A DNA stretch of 64,000 bases. Origin: Bradyrhizobium sp. CSA112 (GTDB taxonomy: Bacteria; Pseudomonadota; Alphaproteobacteria; Rhizobiales; Xanthobacteraceae). Shown here piece by piece: positions 56,231-64,000 of the stretch. The notes beneath the pieces were generated by a model. It was not told where the DNA came from. It saw only the letters and a program-made list of their open reading frames with translations, and made no database searches. The DNA is taken from NCBI RefSeq assembly GCF_029051645.1, contig NZ_JAACFS010000003.1, positions 310,001 to 374,000 on the forward strand. Reading direction: 5' to 3'. The number at the start of each line of letters is the position of its first letter. Within the stretch, counting starts at the first letter, position 1. The position numbers and the translations under genes were made by a program.

Positions 56231-57391
56231 ATGACGGACGTGCTCTTTTTCGTTGGCAGTCTTGCCGTGGGCGGAACCGAGCGGCATCTGTCGCAAGTGT
56301 TGCCTGCGCTCACAAAGCGCGGTTGGGCTCTTAAGATGGTTGTTTTCAGCGACGGTGGCGCGTTTACCGAGCCAATCGAAGCGGCGGGCATTCCGATCGA
56401 GGTTTTGCCGCGCGGGTTTTCCGTCCCTGTTCCAAAATTGAGGGGCGCGCTGGCGCTGGTACAGCAGACACGAGCGCTTGCCGTTGGCCTCCGCCGCCGG
56501 CCGCCGCGTATCCTCCACTGCTTCCTCCCAACGTGTTGCATAGTCGGCGGATTGGCGGTGCGAATGGCCGGATTTTCACCGGTGGTTATGAGTCGTCGGT
56601 CTCAGGCAGCGCGACCTTCCTCGTTTCCCGGAGATAAATCGATGGAGCGTTGGGCGCTCCGGCATGCAAATCTCGTCTTTGGCCATTCCAGCCGGGTGAT
56701 TGATGAACTGAAGGCGGAAGGCATCGCCAATACCAAGCTTCGTCTGAACCATAATGGTATCGATCTTGAAGCGTTTGATGACGCGGCCGGCGAGCGGGAA
56801 GGGACACGGCGCGCCGAACAGTGGCGTCCGGACGAGATAGTTTTTGCGACAGTCGCCAATCTCATTCCGTACAAGGGCCATGTGGATTTGATCCAGGCAT
56901 TCGCGCGGCTTGCAGGGAATCTGCCGTGGCGTCTGGTCCTGGTCGGACAGGGTGGACCTGCCTTTACGCAGCAGTTGCGCGAGCTCACGCAACGGTTAGG
57001 AATCGCTGAGCGAGTGGATTTTCTTGGTGGGCGCGCCGACGTTCCGCGACTGCTGAAGGCCGCCGATGCAGGAATCCTGGCTTCGCATCAGGAGGGGTTC
57101 CCCAACGCGATCCTCGAATACATGGCCGCCAGCCTGCCGGTGATCGCGACTGCGACAGGCGGAAATTTTGACGCGGTGTGTGAGAATCAGACAGGATTGC
57201 TCATTCCCCCCGCCGCACCGGAATTGTTGTCGCAGGCGGCGGTCTTGCTGCTGAGTGATCCGCTGCTGCGAAAGCGTTTAGGGCAGGCCGGACGCCGGCG
57301 CGTCGAATCAACATTTTCTCTCGACGCTTGCGTGGACCGCTATGAGGACGCGTACAGAGGGTTACTTGGCAATGGACATCATCATGGATGA
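56231..57391 (+). CDS. GT4-type glycosyltransferase
   Basis: A 386-residue GT-B protein of the GalNAc/PglA-like type: GSLAVGGTERHLSQVLPAL at the start, VANLIPYKGHVDLIQAF in the donor half and SHQEGFPNAILEYMAASLPVI (part) with the E-x7-E motif. It is similar in pattern to the glycosyltransferase at 58.2 kb. ATG 56231 is the first start after the flippase stop; the longer frame lacks similarity. Its end overlaps the next gene by 20 bp. Confidence 0.88.
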   Translation: MTDVLFFVGSLAVGGTERHLSQVLPALTKRGWALKMVVFSDGGAFTEPIEAAGIPIEVLPRGFSVPVPKLRGALALVQQTRALAVGLRRRPPRILHCFLPTCCIVGGLAVRMAGFSPVVMSRRSQAARPSSFPGDKSMERWALRHANLVFGHSSRVIDELKAEGIANTKLRLNHNGIDLEAFDDAAGEREGTRRAEQWRPDEIVFATVANLIPYKGHVDLIQAFARLAGNLPWRLVLVGQGGPAFTQQLRELTQRLGIAERVDFLGGRADVPRLLKAADAGILASHQEGFPNAILEYMAASLPVIATATGGNFDAVCENQTGLLIPPAAPELLSQAAVLLLSDPLLRKRLGQAGRRRVESTFSLDACVDRYEDAYRGLLGNGHHHG

Positions 57392-58205
57392 CACCGACGT
57401 GAGTGATAAGGAACGTCGATTTAAGTTTGGCGCCAATTGGCGACGGTTTCTCGAGATGGTGGATAGCGCACGCATCCGGACTGCAGAGGAATCGCTGCGC
57501 AACATGCTTCCAGAATCGGCACTCCAAGGCAGGAGCTTCGTCGATGTTGGTTGCGGCAGCGGCTTGTTCAGTCTCGCCGCCCGCAATCTCGGCGCCAAAG
57601 TTCATTCCCTCGACTACGACCCGCAATCCGTCGAATGCGCCCATGTGCTGCGCGAGCGGTTTTGCTCGGGCGATGCAGATTGGTCCATTGAACGCGGGTC
57701 CGCGCTCGACGAAAGCTATATGCGTGGGCTCGGACAGCATGACGTCGTGTATTCTTGGGGCGTCTTGCATCACACAGGTGATATGTGGCGCGCGCTCGAG
57801 CTGACAGGCGAGTTGGTCAGCCCGGGCGGCGCGCTGGTCGTGTCAATCTACAACGATCAGGGCCTTCGGTCCGAACGCTGGAAACGAATTAAGCGTTATT
57901 ATGCCAATAGCCCGCAATGGCGCCAAAGACTCATCGTTTGGCTCGCATTCATGCGAATCTGGGGCCCGCAACTGGCGCGTGATTTCCTTCGCGGTCGTGG
58001 TCTGTCGACCTGGCGCAACTATGGCAGCGATCGCGGTATGTCGGCCTGGCACGACCTCGTCGACTGGGTTGGCGGCTATCCGTTCGAGGTCGCCAAGCCC
58101 GAAGAAATCTTCGAGTTCTTCAAGACGCGTGGTTTCAAGTTGCAGAAATTGAAGACGTGCGGAGGCGGCATAGGCTGCAACGAGTTCTTGTTCGTTCGAT
58201 CATGA
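57372..58205 (+). CDS. Class I SAM-dependent methyltransferase
   Basis: A 277-residue methyltransferase with motif I FVDVGCGSGLFSLAARNLGA (part), SLDYDP, VYSWGVLHHTGDMWRAL and LVSPGGALVVSIYN, plus a C-terminal region with LSTWRNYGSDRGMSAWHDLVDW (part) that resembles the acceptor side of sugar and lipid methyltransferases in such clusters. ATG 57372 is favoured (GAGGG upstream); ATG 57384 is possible. It lies between two related glycosyltransferases. Confidence 0.85.
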   Translation: MDIIMDDTDVSDKERRFKFGANWRRFLEMVDSARIRTAEESLRNMLPESALQGRSFVDVGCGSGLFSLAARNLGAKVHSLDYDPQSVECAHVLRERFCSGDADWSIERGSALDESYMRGLGQHDVVYSWGVLHHTGDMWRALELTGELVSPGGALVVSIYNDQGLRSERWKRIKRYYANSPQWRQRLIVWLAFMRIWGPQLARDFLRGRGLSTWRNYGSDRGMSAWHDLVDWVGGYPFEVAKPEEIFEFFKTRGFKLQKLKTCGGGIGCNEFLFVRS

Positions 58206-59395
58206 GCCCCGAAACAGTTTTTTGCGTGATCGGCTCGCTCCATGTCGGTGGGGCGGAACGTCACCTCGTTCAGGTCTTGCCGCGGCTTGATCGCAAGCGT
58301 TGGTCGCCTGTGGTCTATTGTCTGACCGAGCGTGGTACGCTGGCTGAAGAGATGGAGGCTAACGGCGTGCAGGTTTTGACTTCAGCGCTCGATCCGCCGC
58401 CGAAAGCTGGGTCGGGGGTGCGTCGGGCGTGGTGGGTTGCCGCAACGACCCTAGAACTTGCTGCGACAATGCGTTCCCTAAATCCAGCAATCGCGCATTT
58501 CTTTCTCCCTGCTGCCTACATTCTCGGTGCGCCAGCGGCGTTCCTCGCACGCATTCCCGTGCGAATCATGAGCCGCCGAAGCCTAAATGAGTATCATACA
58601 GGGCATCGTTTTCTGCGGCTGGTCGAGCGCAGCTTGCATCCCACAATGAGCGCGATAATTGGGAACTCTCGTAGCGTAGTTCAAGAACTGCATCAGGAGG
58701 AGGGAGTTCCGAAAGACCGCTTGGGATTGATTTATAACGGCATTGATCAGAAATCCTTCGTTTCGACTGAGACTCGCATTGCCACCCGAGAGCGATTGAG
58801 CATTTCAGACGACGCCATCGTGTTCGTCATCGTCGCCAATCTTATTCCTTATAAGGGCCATTCCGATCTTTTCGCAGCGTTTGGGATCGCGAAGCAGCGG
58901 CTTCCTCGCAACTGGCGGCTCCTCATCGTCGGACGAGATGACGGTATCGGCGAGGACTTGAGTGCTTTGACGAAGCGTCTGCAGATTGAGGAAAACGTTG
59001 TTTTCCTGGGGGGGCGTGATGACGTCCCGGAGTTGCTGCGAAGTGCCGACGTCGGAATTCTCAGCTCGCATCAGGAGGGTTTCTCTAACGCAATTCTGGA
59101 AGGCATGGCTGAGGGCCTTCCGATGATCGTTACCAATGTCGGCGGCAATTCAGAGGCCGTCGTCGATCAAGAAACTGGCTTTGTCATAGCGCCACGGAAT
59201 CCGGAGCAGTTCGCTGCGGCTATCGAGCGACTGGCAGGCGACGATCAGCTGCGGCAGTCCATGGGAATGAAAGCAAAAATCCGAGTCCAGCAGGAGTTTA
59301 CGCTGGAAGGCTGCGTGAGGCGGTATGAACAGCTTTATGAGGCATTGCTGCAACGCCGAAAGCCGGTGGACCTGATCGAAGTGGGCTTTCGTTGA
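58202..59395 (+). CDS. GT4-type glycosyltransferase
   Basis: A 397-residue GT-B enzyme: IGSLHVGGAERHLVQVLPRL (N-terminal glycine patch), YNGIDQKSF, VANLIPYKGHSDLFAAF and SSHQEGFSNAILEGMAEGLP with the E-x7-E motif. It shares these blocks with the 56.2-kb gene, so the two are paralogues. It is the last gene of the long plus-strand operon. It ends one base from the converging third amidotransferase gene, leaving no room for a terminator between them. Confidence 0.88.
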   Translation: MSPETVFCVIGSLHVGGAERHLVQVLPRLDRKRWSPVVYCLTERGTLAEEMEANGVQVLTSALDPPPKAGSGVRRAWWVAATTLELAATMRSLNPAIAHFFLPAAYILGAPAAFLARIPVRIMSRRSLNEYHTGHRFLRLVERSLHPTMSAIIGNSRSVVQELHQEEGVPKDRLGLIYNGIDQKSFVSTETRIATRERLSISDDAIVFVIVANLIPYKGHSDLFAAFGIAKQRLPRNWRLLIVGRDDGIGEDLSALTKRLQIEENVVFLGGRDDVPELLRSADVGILSSHQEGFSNAILEGMAEGLPMIVTNVGGNSEAVVDQETGFVIAPRNPEQFAAAIERLAGDDQLRQSMGMKAKIRVQQEFTLEGCVRRYEQLYEALLQRRKPVDLIEVGFR

Positions 59396-59396
59396 G

Positions 59397-61328
59397 TCAG
59401 GTCCACCGTTCCCGCCAAGCCTCGAACATAAGCACGTTCCAGAGCAAATATTGCCAGTTTCGACGTCCGGATAGGTGCTCGCTCCAATAGCGTCGAACGA
59501 CGCCGCTATCCAGGAATTCCGTTTGTTTCAAGCGGTCTTCCGAGAGAAGGGACTCTGCCCAGTCGCGCAGGGGACCGCGCAACCATTCGCCCAGAGGGAC
59601 GCCAAATCCCATCTTCGGCCGGTCGATCAACTCTTTAGGTACGTGGCGATAAAGAACTTGCCGCAGCAGCCACTTGGTCTCGCCGCCTCTGATTTTCGCC
59701 GAATGCGGCAGCCTCCAGGCCAGTTCGACCACGCGATGGTCCAAAAGGGGTACCCGAGCTTCGAGTGCAATCGCCATGCTGGCTCGATCCACTTTTGTTA
59801 AGATATCGTCCGGCAGATACGTTACCAAATCGAGAAATTGCATGCGGTCTAACAGGTCTGGAAAATCCTTTCGTGTGGTATCATCCCAAAGAACGCCGCG
59901 ATCTTCCGAAACGGACGGGGTGATCTGCTCAGGTGTCCAGTGGCTAATCAAGCGCCGGTACAGCTCATCAGCGTGGCTTAGTTGGAGTACAGAAGCCATT
60001 TTGTGGATCTTGTCGCCGGCTTGCGGACGAGCAAACGCGTTCGGCAGGATGTTGGACAGCCGGTCCCACCGGGTCGGGCTTAACGATGCTAGGCCCGAGG
60101 CGAGTGCAAGTCTCATCGGTCTGGGGACGAGTGAAAGCGCGCTCCAGAAACGCTTTGTCAGTTGGTATCGATTGTAACCCGAAAATAGTTCGTCGCCGCC
60201 GTCGCCCGAAAGTGCGACAGTGACGTGTTTTCGGGTCATCGCGGACACCAAATAAGTCGGTATTTGAGATGAATCGGCGAATGGTTCGTCGAACATTTCC
60301 GCCAGGTTCGGTATGACGTCGAGAGTTTGCCGAGAAGTTACAACAAGTGCGGTGTGGTCGGTGCCGAGATGGCGGGCGACCGCGGCAGCATGGGGCGCCT
60401 CATTGAAACTTGCCTGCTCAAATCCGATCGAGAACGTTTTGACCTGCCCCGCACTGGCGGCCTTCATCAAGGCGACTACTGTAGAGGAATCAACACCGCC
60501 CGACAGAAAGGCGCCGAGGGGAACATCGGCGATCATACGCCGACCGACGGCATCCATGAGAAGAGATTCCAGGCGGTCCGTCAGCGTTCGATCATCTTCA
60601 CGAAGCGGATTGCGAACACCGGAGAGAGCAACCTGCCGGGCGTCCCAGAACTTTTCCAGCCGCGGCTCGCCGCCAAACGGTAGCGTCAGGATCATTCCGG
60701 GTTCGAGCTTGTAGACGTTTTCATAGATCGTATGGGGAGCCGGGATATAGTTGTGACGCATAAATGATGCGACGGCATTCGGCCGTATCTGGGGCGTCCA
60801 GGTGGGATGGCTTCGCAGCGCCTTGAGCTCTGAGCCGAACATGAAGAGCCCAGTGAACTTCGCCCAGTAGATCGGCTTTATTCCAAGCCTGTCGCGAAGC
60901 AGAATTAGCATGCGCGTTTTTCTGTCCCACACTGCAAGTGCAAACATTCCAATCAGTCGATCGGCGGTGGCACGCACACCGACACGGTCGATCGATTCCA
61001 GTATCACTTCGGTATCGGAATGCCCGCGGAACTGATGTCCCGTCGCTTCGATCTCCGCGCGGATTTCTAGGTGGCTATAAACCTCGCCATTGTACACGAT
61101 GACGTAGCGTCCGTTGGCGGAAAGCATGGGCTGATGCCCGGCGATCGAAAGATCGACAATGGACAAGCGCCGGTGCACCAGCGCCACGCCGGTCTCTCCA
61201 TCGATCCAAACGCCATGGTCGTCCGGGCCTCGATGCTGCAAGCTGATGTGCATGGCTTCAGCCACGGATCTCAGCTGTTCGAGTGATGTCTGCGAATTAG
61301 TGGCAACGAATCCTGCAATACCGCACAT
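59397..61328 (-). CDS. Asparagine synthase-like amidotransferase (third)
   Basis: A 643-residue AsnB-family protein with Cys2 (MCGIAG), HRGPDDHG, NGEVYSHL and SDTEV in the glutaminase domain, and a canonical SGGVDSS PP-loop (276-282), SGDGGDELFSGYNRYQ and ALEARVPLLDH in the synthetase domain. Of the three copies this is the most like ordinary AsnB, yet it sits at the end of the glycan cluster. It could make asparagine or, like WbpS-type enzymes, amidate a uronate. It is transcribed against the operon, and the 61.3-61.8 kb interval must hold its promoter. Confidence 0.87.
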   Translation of the reverse strand: MCGIAGFVATNSQTSLEQLRSVAEAMHISLQHRGPDDHGVWIDGETGVALVHRRLSIVDLSIAGHQPMLSANGRYVIVYNGEVYSHLEIRAEIEATGHQFRGHSDTEVILESIDRVGVRATADRLIGMFALAVWDRKTRMLILLRDRLGIKPIYWAKFTGLFMFGSELKALRSHPTWTPQIRPNAVASFMRHNYIPAPHTIYENVYKLEPGMILTLPFGGEPRLEKFWDARQVALSGVRNPLREDDRTLTDRLESLLMDAVGRRMIADVPLGAFLSGGVDSSTVVALMKAASAGQVKTFSIGFEQASFNEAPHAAAVARHLGTDHTALVVTSRQTLDVIPNLAEMFDEPFADSSQIPTYLVSAMTRKHVTVALSGDGGDELFSGYNRYQLTKRFWSALSLVPRPMRLALASGLASLSPTRWDRLSNILPNAFARPQAGDKIHKMASVLQLSHADELYRRLISHWTPEQITPSVSEDRGVLWDDTTRKDFPDLLDRMQFLDLVTYLPDDILTKVDRASMAIALEARVPLLDHRVVELAWRLPHSAKIRGGETKWLLRQVLYRHVPKELIDRPKMGFGVPLGEWLRGPLRDWAESLLSEDRLKQTEFLDSGVVRRYWSEHLSGRRNWQYLLWNVLMFEAWRERWT

Positions 61329-61758
61329 CTTGACTTGCCACCCGAGAAATTCAGCAAAAATCGACCACGCTTGAGCAGCCGATTTCAGGGACTTGCGAGA
61401 TCAGGGCTTCGCAACGCGTCAGGAATTGAGGGCGATATATCGTGTTCTAAGTGCAAGGTACAGCAGTTTGCAAACCTGACAGACATTTGCTATCCGACGT
61501 CGCTCCCGAACCACGAAATGGAAAAGCAGCCTAGGAGCATTGGCACTGATCCAGGCCTGCGCGTGATTGACGTCGATTGGGTGACGCATTGGCGGTGCTG
61601 CAAGCCTCAGTCGGAGTGGCCCGCGAGCAGACGCTGTCGGCCGCTATTTTGTTATCTCTGGCAGCCTGTTATGACTTAACATCGACAGGAAGTGCCGGCT
61701 GTTTCGCTATTGCTGAAGGGCTGGCATTAAGTCTAAAAGGACCCTTGAAAAGTTCCAA
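61329..61758. other. Divergent intergenic region upstream of the sugar dehydrogenase
   Basis: 430 bp with only short, low-quality open frames. It should hold promoters for the minus-strand amidotransferase and for the plus-strand sugar dehydrogenase. AT-rich patches lie at 61430-61450 (GCGATATATCGTG, a self-complementary core CGATATATCG) and 61725-61765 (TTAAGTCTAAAAGG). No palindrome like the GTTCAT sites was found here. No gene recognised. Confidence 0.45.
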
Positions 61759-63057
61759 GTGGATATTGTTAAAGTGGCACACGGGCGCAGTATCGCGGTT
61801 ATCGGCTTGGGATATGTGGGATTGCCTGTGGCAGTATCATTTGCCCGAACGCACGTTCCAGTCGTTGGTTTCGACGTGGATGCGGCGCGAATTTCCGAGT
61901 TGAACGCGGGCCATGACCGCACCCGGGAGGTCGAAAAGGGCGATCTGCGGCACGCGTCGTTGACCTTTTCAGCCGACGTAAGGGCGATCCGAGAGTGCAA
62001 TTTCTATATCGTCACCGTCCCGACCCCAATCGACGGGGCGCATCGACCGGATCTCGGTGCGATGATTGCAGCATCACGCTCGGTGGGGAGCGTGCTCAAG
62101 AAGAATGATATCGTTGTCTATGAATCGACAGTGTACCCGGGCGCGATCGAAGAGGAATGCATCCCAGTACTCGAACAAGCGTCCGCGTTGAAGGCGGGCT
62201 CGGATTTCCATGTCGGATATTCGCCGGAGCGAATCAATCCGGGCGACAAGCAACATCGGTTCGAAACAATAATGAAGGTCGTGTCGGCCCAGGACGCGAA
62301 GACCCTCGACATTGTTGCTGACGTGTACGGATCAGTTGTAACCGCTGGTATTCATCGCGCACCTTCCATTAAAGTTGCCGAAGCGGCTAAGGTTATCGAA
62401 AATACACAACGCGATCTCAATATCGCGTTCATGAATGAATTGTCGCTGATCTTCAATGCGCTCGATATCGATACCGGCGATGTCCTTGCGGCAGCCCGAA
62501 CGAAATGGAATTTCATGCCCTTTCAGCCGGGACTGGTTGGCGGCCACTGCATTGGCGTTGACCCGTATTACCTGACCTATCGTGCCGAAAAAGCGGGGTA
62601 CCATCCGGAAGTCATCTTGGCCGGTCGGCGCATCAACGACGGCATGGGCCAGCGAATCGCGAGGGAATGTGTTCGCGGGCTGTTGCAGCGGAAAGGCCGC
62701 GGCGGCATCGTCACCATCCTGGGCCTGACCTTCAAGGAGGACGTTCCGGATACGCGCAATTCTCGTGTTGTCGATATCATACGTGAGCTAGAGTCGTTTG
62801 GCCTCTCGATCCAGGTGCATGATCCCTTGGCGAATGCTGCGGAGGTCAGGCAAGAATTCGGTGTGGCGCTGACTGAACTGGATGCCCTGCGACCTGCCGA
62901 CGCCGTCATTCTGGCAGTGGCGCACGCTCGCTATATCGATGGAGGCTGGCCGCTCATTCAACGGTTACTGCAAGACGGCAAAGGTCTTGTTTTCGACGTC
63001 AAGTTGAAGCTTGATCGCAGCTCGCAGCCTGAAGGCGTCGAGTTATGGCGGCTCTAG
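61759..63057 (+). CDS. UDP-N-acetylhexosamine 6-dehydrogenase (TviB/WbpA-type)
   Basis: A 432-residue nucleotide-sugar dehydrogenase performing two NAD-linked oxidations at C6 to give an N-acetyl-uronate. Seen are the NAD loop GLGYVGLP (16-23), VPTPID, YESTVYPGAIEEE, SPERINPGD and the catalytic Cys264 in GLVGGHCIGVDPYYLTY, all of the TviB/WbpO/WbpA group. This would provide UDP-GlcNAc-uronate, the substrate of the WlbA-type dehydrogenases 25 and 36 kb away in the window. GTG 61759 is the start (AAAG upstream). It is 19 bp before the epimerase gene. Confidence 0.9.
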   Translation: MDIVKVAHGRSIAVIGLGYVGLPVAVSFARTHVPVVGFDVDAARISELNAGHDRTREVEKGDLRHASLTFSADVRAIRECNFYIVTVPTPIDGAHRPDLGAMIAASRSVGSVLKKNDIVVYESTVYPGAIEEECIPVLEQASALKAGSDFHVGYSPERINPGDKQHRFETIMKVVSAQDAKTLDIVADVYGSVVTAGIHRAPSIKVAEAAKVIENTQRDLNIAFMNELSLIFNALDIDTGDVLAAARTKWNFMPFQPGLVGGHCIGVDPYYLTYRAEKAGYHPEVILAGRRINDGMGQRIARECVRGLLQRKGRGGIVTILGLTFKEDVPDTRNSRVVDIIRELESFGLSIQVHDPLANAAEVRQEFGVALTELDALRPADAVILAVAHARYIDGGWPLIQRLLQDGKGLVFDVKLKLDRSSQPEGVELWRL

Positions 63058-63076
63058 GCGCCAAGCCGGAGAGAAG

Positions 63077-64000
63077 ATGTCCGATCGCGCGATACTAGTC
63101 ACCGGAGCAGCCGGTTTTATCGGATTTCACGTGGCTCAACGTCTGTTGTCAGCCGGCCGCAAGGTCGTTGGTCTCGATATCATCAATGATTATTATGATC
63201 CTAATCTCAAGGAAGCTCGCCTCGAGATTTTGAAGCGCCATTCGAATTTTAGCTTTGCAAAGCTCGATCTGACCGATCGTGAAGCGATCAAGTCGCTCTT
63301 TGCGCAGCATCGTTTTCCCATCGTCATTCATCTCGCAGCTCAGGCAGGCGTCCGCTACTCGCTCGAAAACCCTCATGCCTATATCGATTCGAATATCGAA
63401 GGGTTCATAAACATACTTGAGGGCTGCCGGCACAACGCCTGCGAACACCTGCTCTTTGCATCTTCCTCTTCGGTGTATGGCGCGAATACCAAACTGCCAT
63501 TTTCGGTGCAGGATAATGTCGATCACCCTATCAGTCTCTACGCCGCGTCAAAGAAGGCTAACGAGCTGATGTCGCACGCATACAGCCATTTGTATGGTCT
63601 TCCTGCCACCGGTCTACGGTTCTTCACGGTCTACGGTCCTTGGGGCCGCCCGGACATGGCAATGTTTATTTTCGCGAAAGCTATCTTGAGCGGTGCTCCG
63701 ATCAAGTTGTTCAACCATGGCAATATGCGTCGCGATTTTACCTTTGTAGATGATGTCAGCGAGGCGATCGCTCGCCTCGTCGATTGCCCACCACGGGGCA
63801 ATCCAAACTGGTCGGGCGACGTCCCCGATCCCGCAAGTAGCGGAGCGCCTTGGAAAGTCTACAATATAGGCAACAACAATCCTGAAGATCTCACGCACGT
63901 AGTTTCGCTTCTGGAGAAGGAATTCGGGCGAACGGCCATCAAAGAGATGTTGCCGATGCAGCCCGGCGACGTGCCGGCAACGTATGCCGATATCGAGGAT
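63077..64000 (+). CDS. UDP-glucuronate 4-epimerase-like protein (partial, runs off the window)
   Basis: 308 codons without a stop, starting ATG 63077 after GGAGAGAAG. It is an extended SDR: NAD loop TGAAGFIGFHVAQ, NDYYDPNLKEARLE (typical of UDP-glucuronate 4-epimerases such as LpsL/CapI), FASSSSVYG, YAASKKANE (Tyr-x3-Lys), RFFTVYGPWGRPDMA and RRDFTFVDDV. It should epimerise UDP-GlcA to UDP-GalA, or act on the N-acetyl-uronate from the preceding dehydrogenase. The C-terminus (probably about 20-30 residues) lies outside the window. Confidence 0.9.
   Translation, partial: MSDRAILVTGAAGFIGFHVAQRLLSAGRKVVGLDIINDYYDPNLKEARLEILKRHSNFSFAKLDLTDREAIKSLFAQHRFPIVIHLAAQAGVRYSLENPHAYIDSNIEGFINILEGCRHNACEHLLFASSSSVYGANTKLPFSVQDNVDHPISLYAASKKANELMSHAYSHLYGLPATGLRFFTVYGPWGRPDMAMFIFAKAILSGAPIKLFNHGNMRRDFTFVDDVSEAIARLVDCPPRGNPNWSGDVPDPASSGAPWKVYNIGNNNPEDLTHVVSLLEKEFGRTAIKEMLPMQPGDVPATYADIED

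Overview
The window looks like chromosome of a high-GC alphaproteobacterium, most likely Bradyrhizobium or a close relative (Nitrobacteraceae). This rests on GC-rich codon use, TctABC and TRAP transporters mixed with CoA-type catabolic genes, and intergenic repeats of the 'GAGCGAAGCGAAGC' and 'GGGTAGAGCGAAGCG' kind that are common in that group. The assignment is by recognition, not by a search.

Left part (1-14.4 kb), metabolism. A crotonase-fold protein lacking both usual catalytic glutamates, a small secreted protein and a collagen-like lipoprotein come first. Next is a locus that interleaves a tripartite tricarboxylate transporter (tctC, then tctB-tctA) with three genes matching a methylthioadenosine/5'-deoxyadenosine salvage route: class II aldolase, mtnP and mtnA. 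A minus-strand operon dctP-dctQ-dctM-aroQ-hypothetical pairs a TRAP transporter with a type II dehydroquinase. It faces an FCD-type GntR regulator across an intergenic region with a perfect repeated operator-like sequence. A CaiB/BaiF CoA-transferase closes this part.

Centre and right (15.1-64 kb), surface polysaccharide. After about 740 bp without a recognisable gene, nearly everything encodes glycan biosynthesis: two flippase candidates (Wzx-like and PglK/MsbA-like ABC), a Wzy-like polymerase, a WaaL/Wzy_C-like ligase, about ten glycosyltransferase modules, seven SAM methyltransferases, four hexapeptide acyltransferases, three asparagine-synthase-like amidotransferases, two oxidoreductase/acetyltransferase/aminotransferase sets for amino-sugar (probably diacetamido-uronic acid) synthesis, a nucleotide-sugar 6-dehydrogenase and a UDP-glucuronate 4-epimerase-like gene. 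The initiating polyprenyl-phosphate sugar transferase and a chain-length regulator are not in the window.

The most notable piece is a co-directional block from 35.6 to 59.4 kb of 22 genes, mostly with overlapping stop/start codons. It is headed by an EPS-type winged-helix regulator and a NusG/RfaH-like elongation factor. Two GTTCAT-N3-ATGAAC-type palindromes precede the regulator, and a short leader with hairpins and an ops-like 8-mer follows the NusG-like gene. Its products plausibly make a lipid-linked, uronate-rich, amidated, methylated and acetylated oligosaccharide. It also holds a radical SAM protein, a NodB-fold-like protein, a GT-C membrane enzyme and a pair of divergent tandem paralogues whose roles in such a pathway are not obvious.
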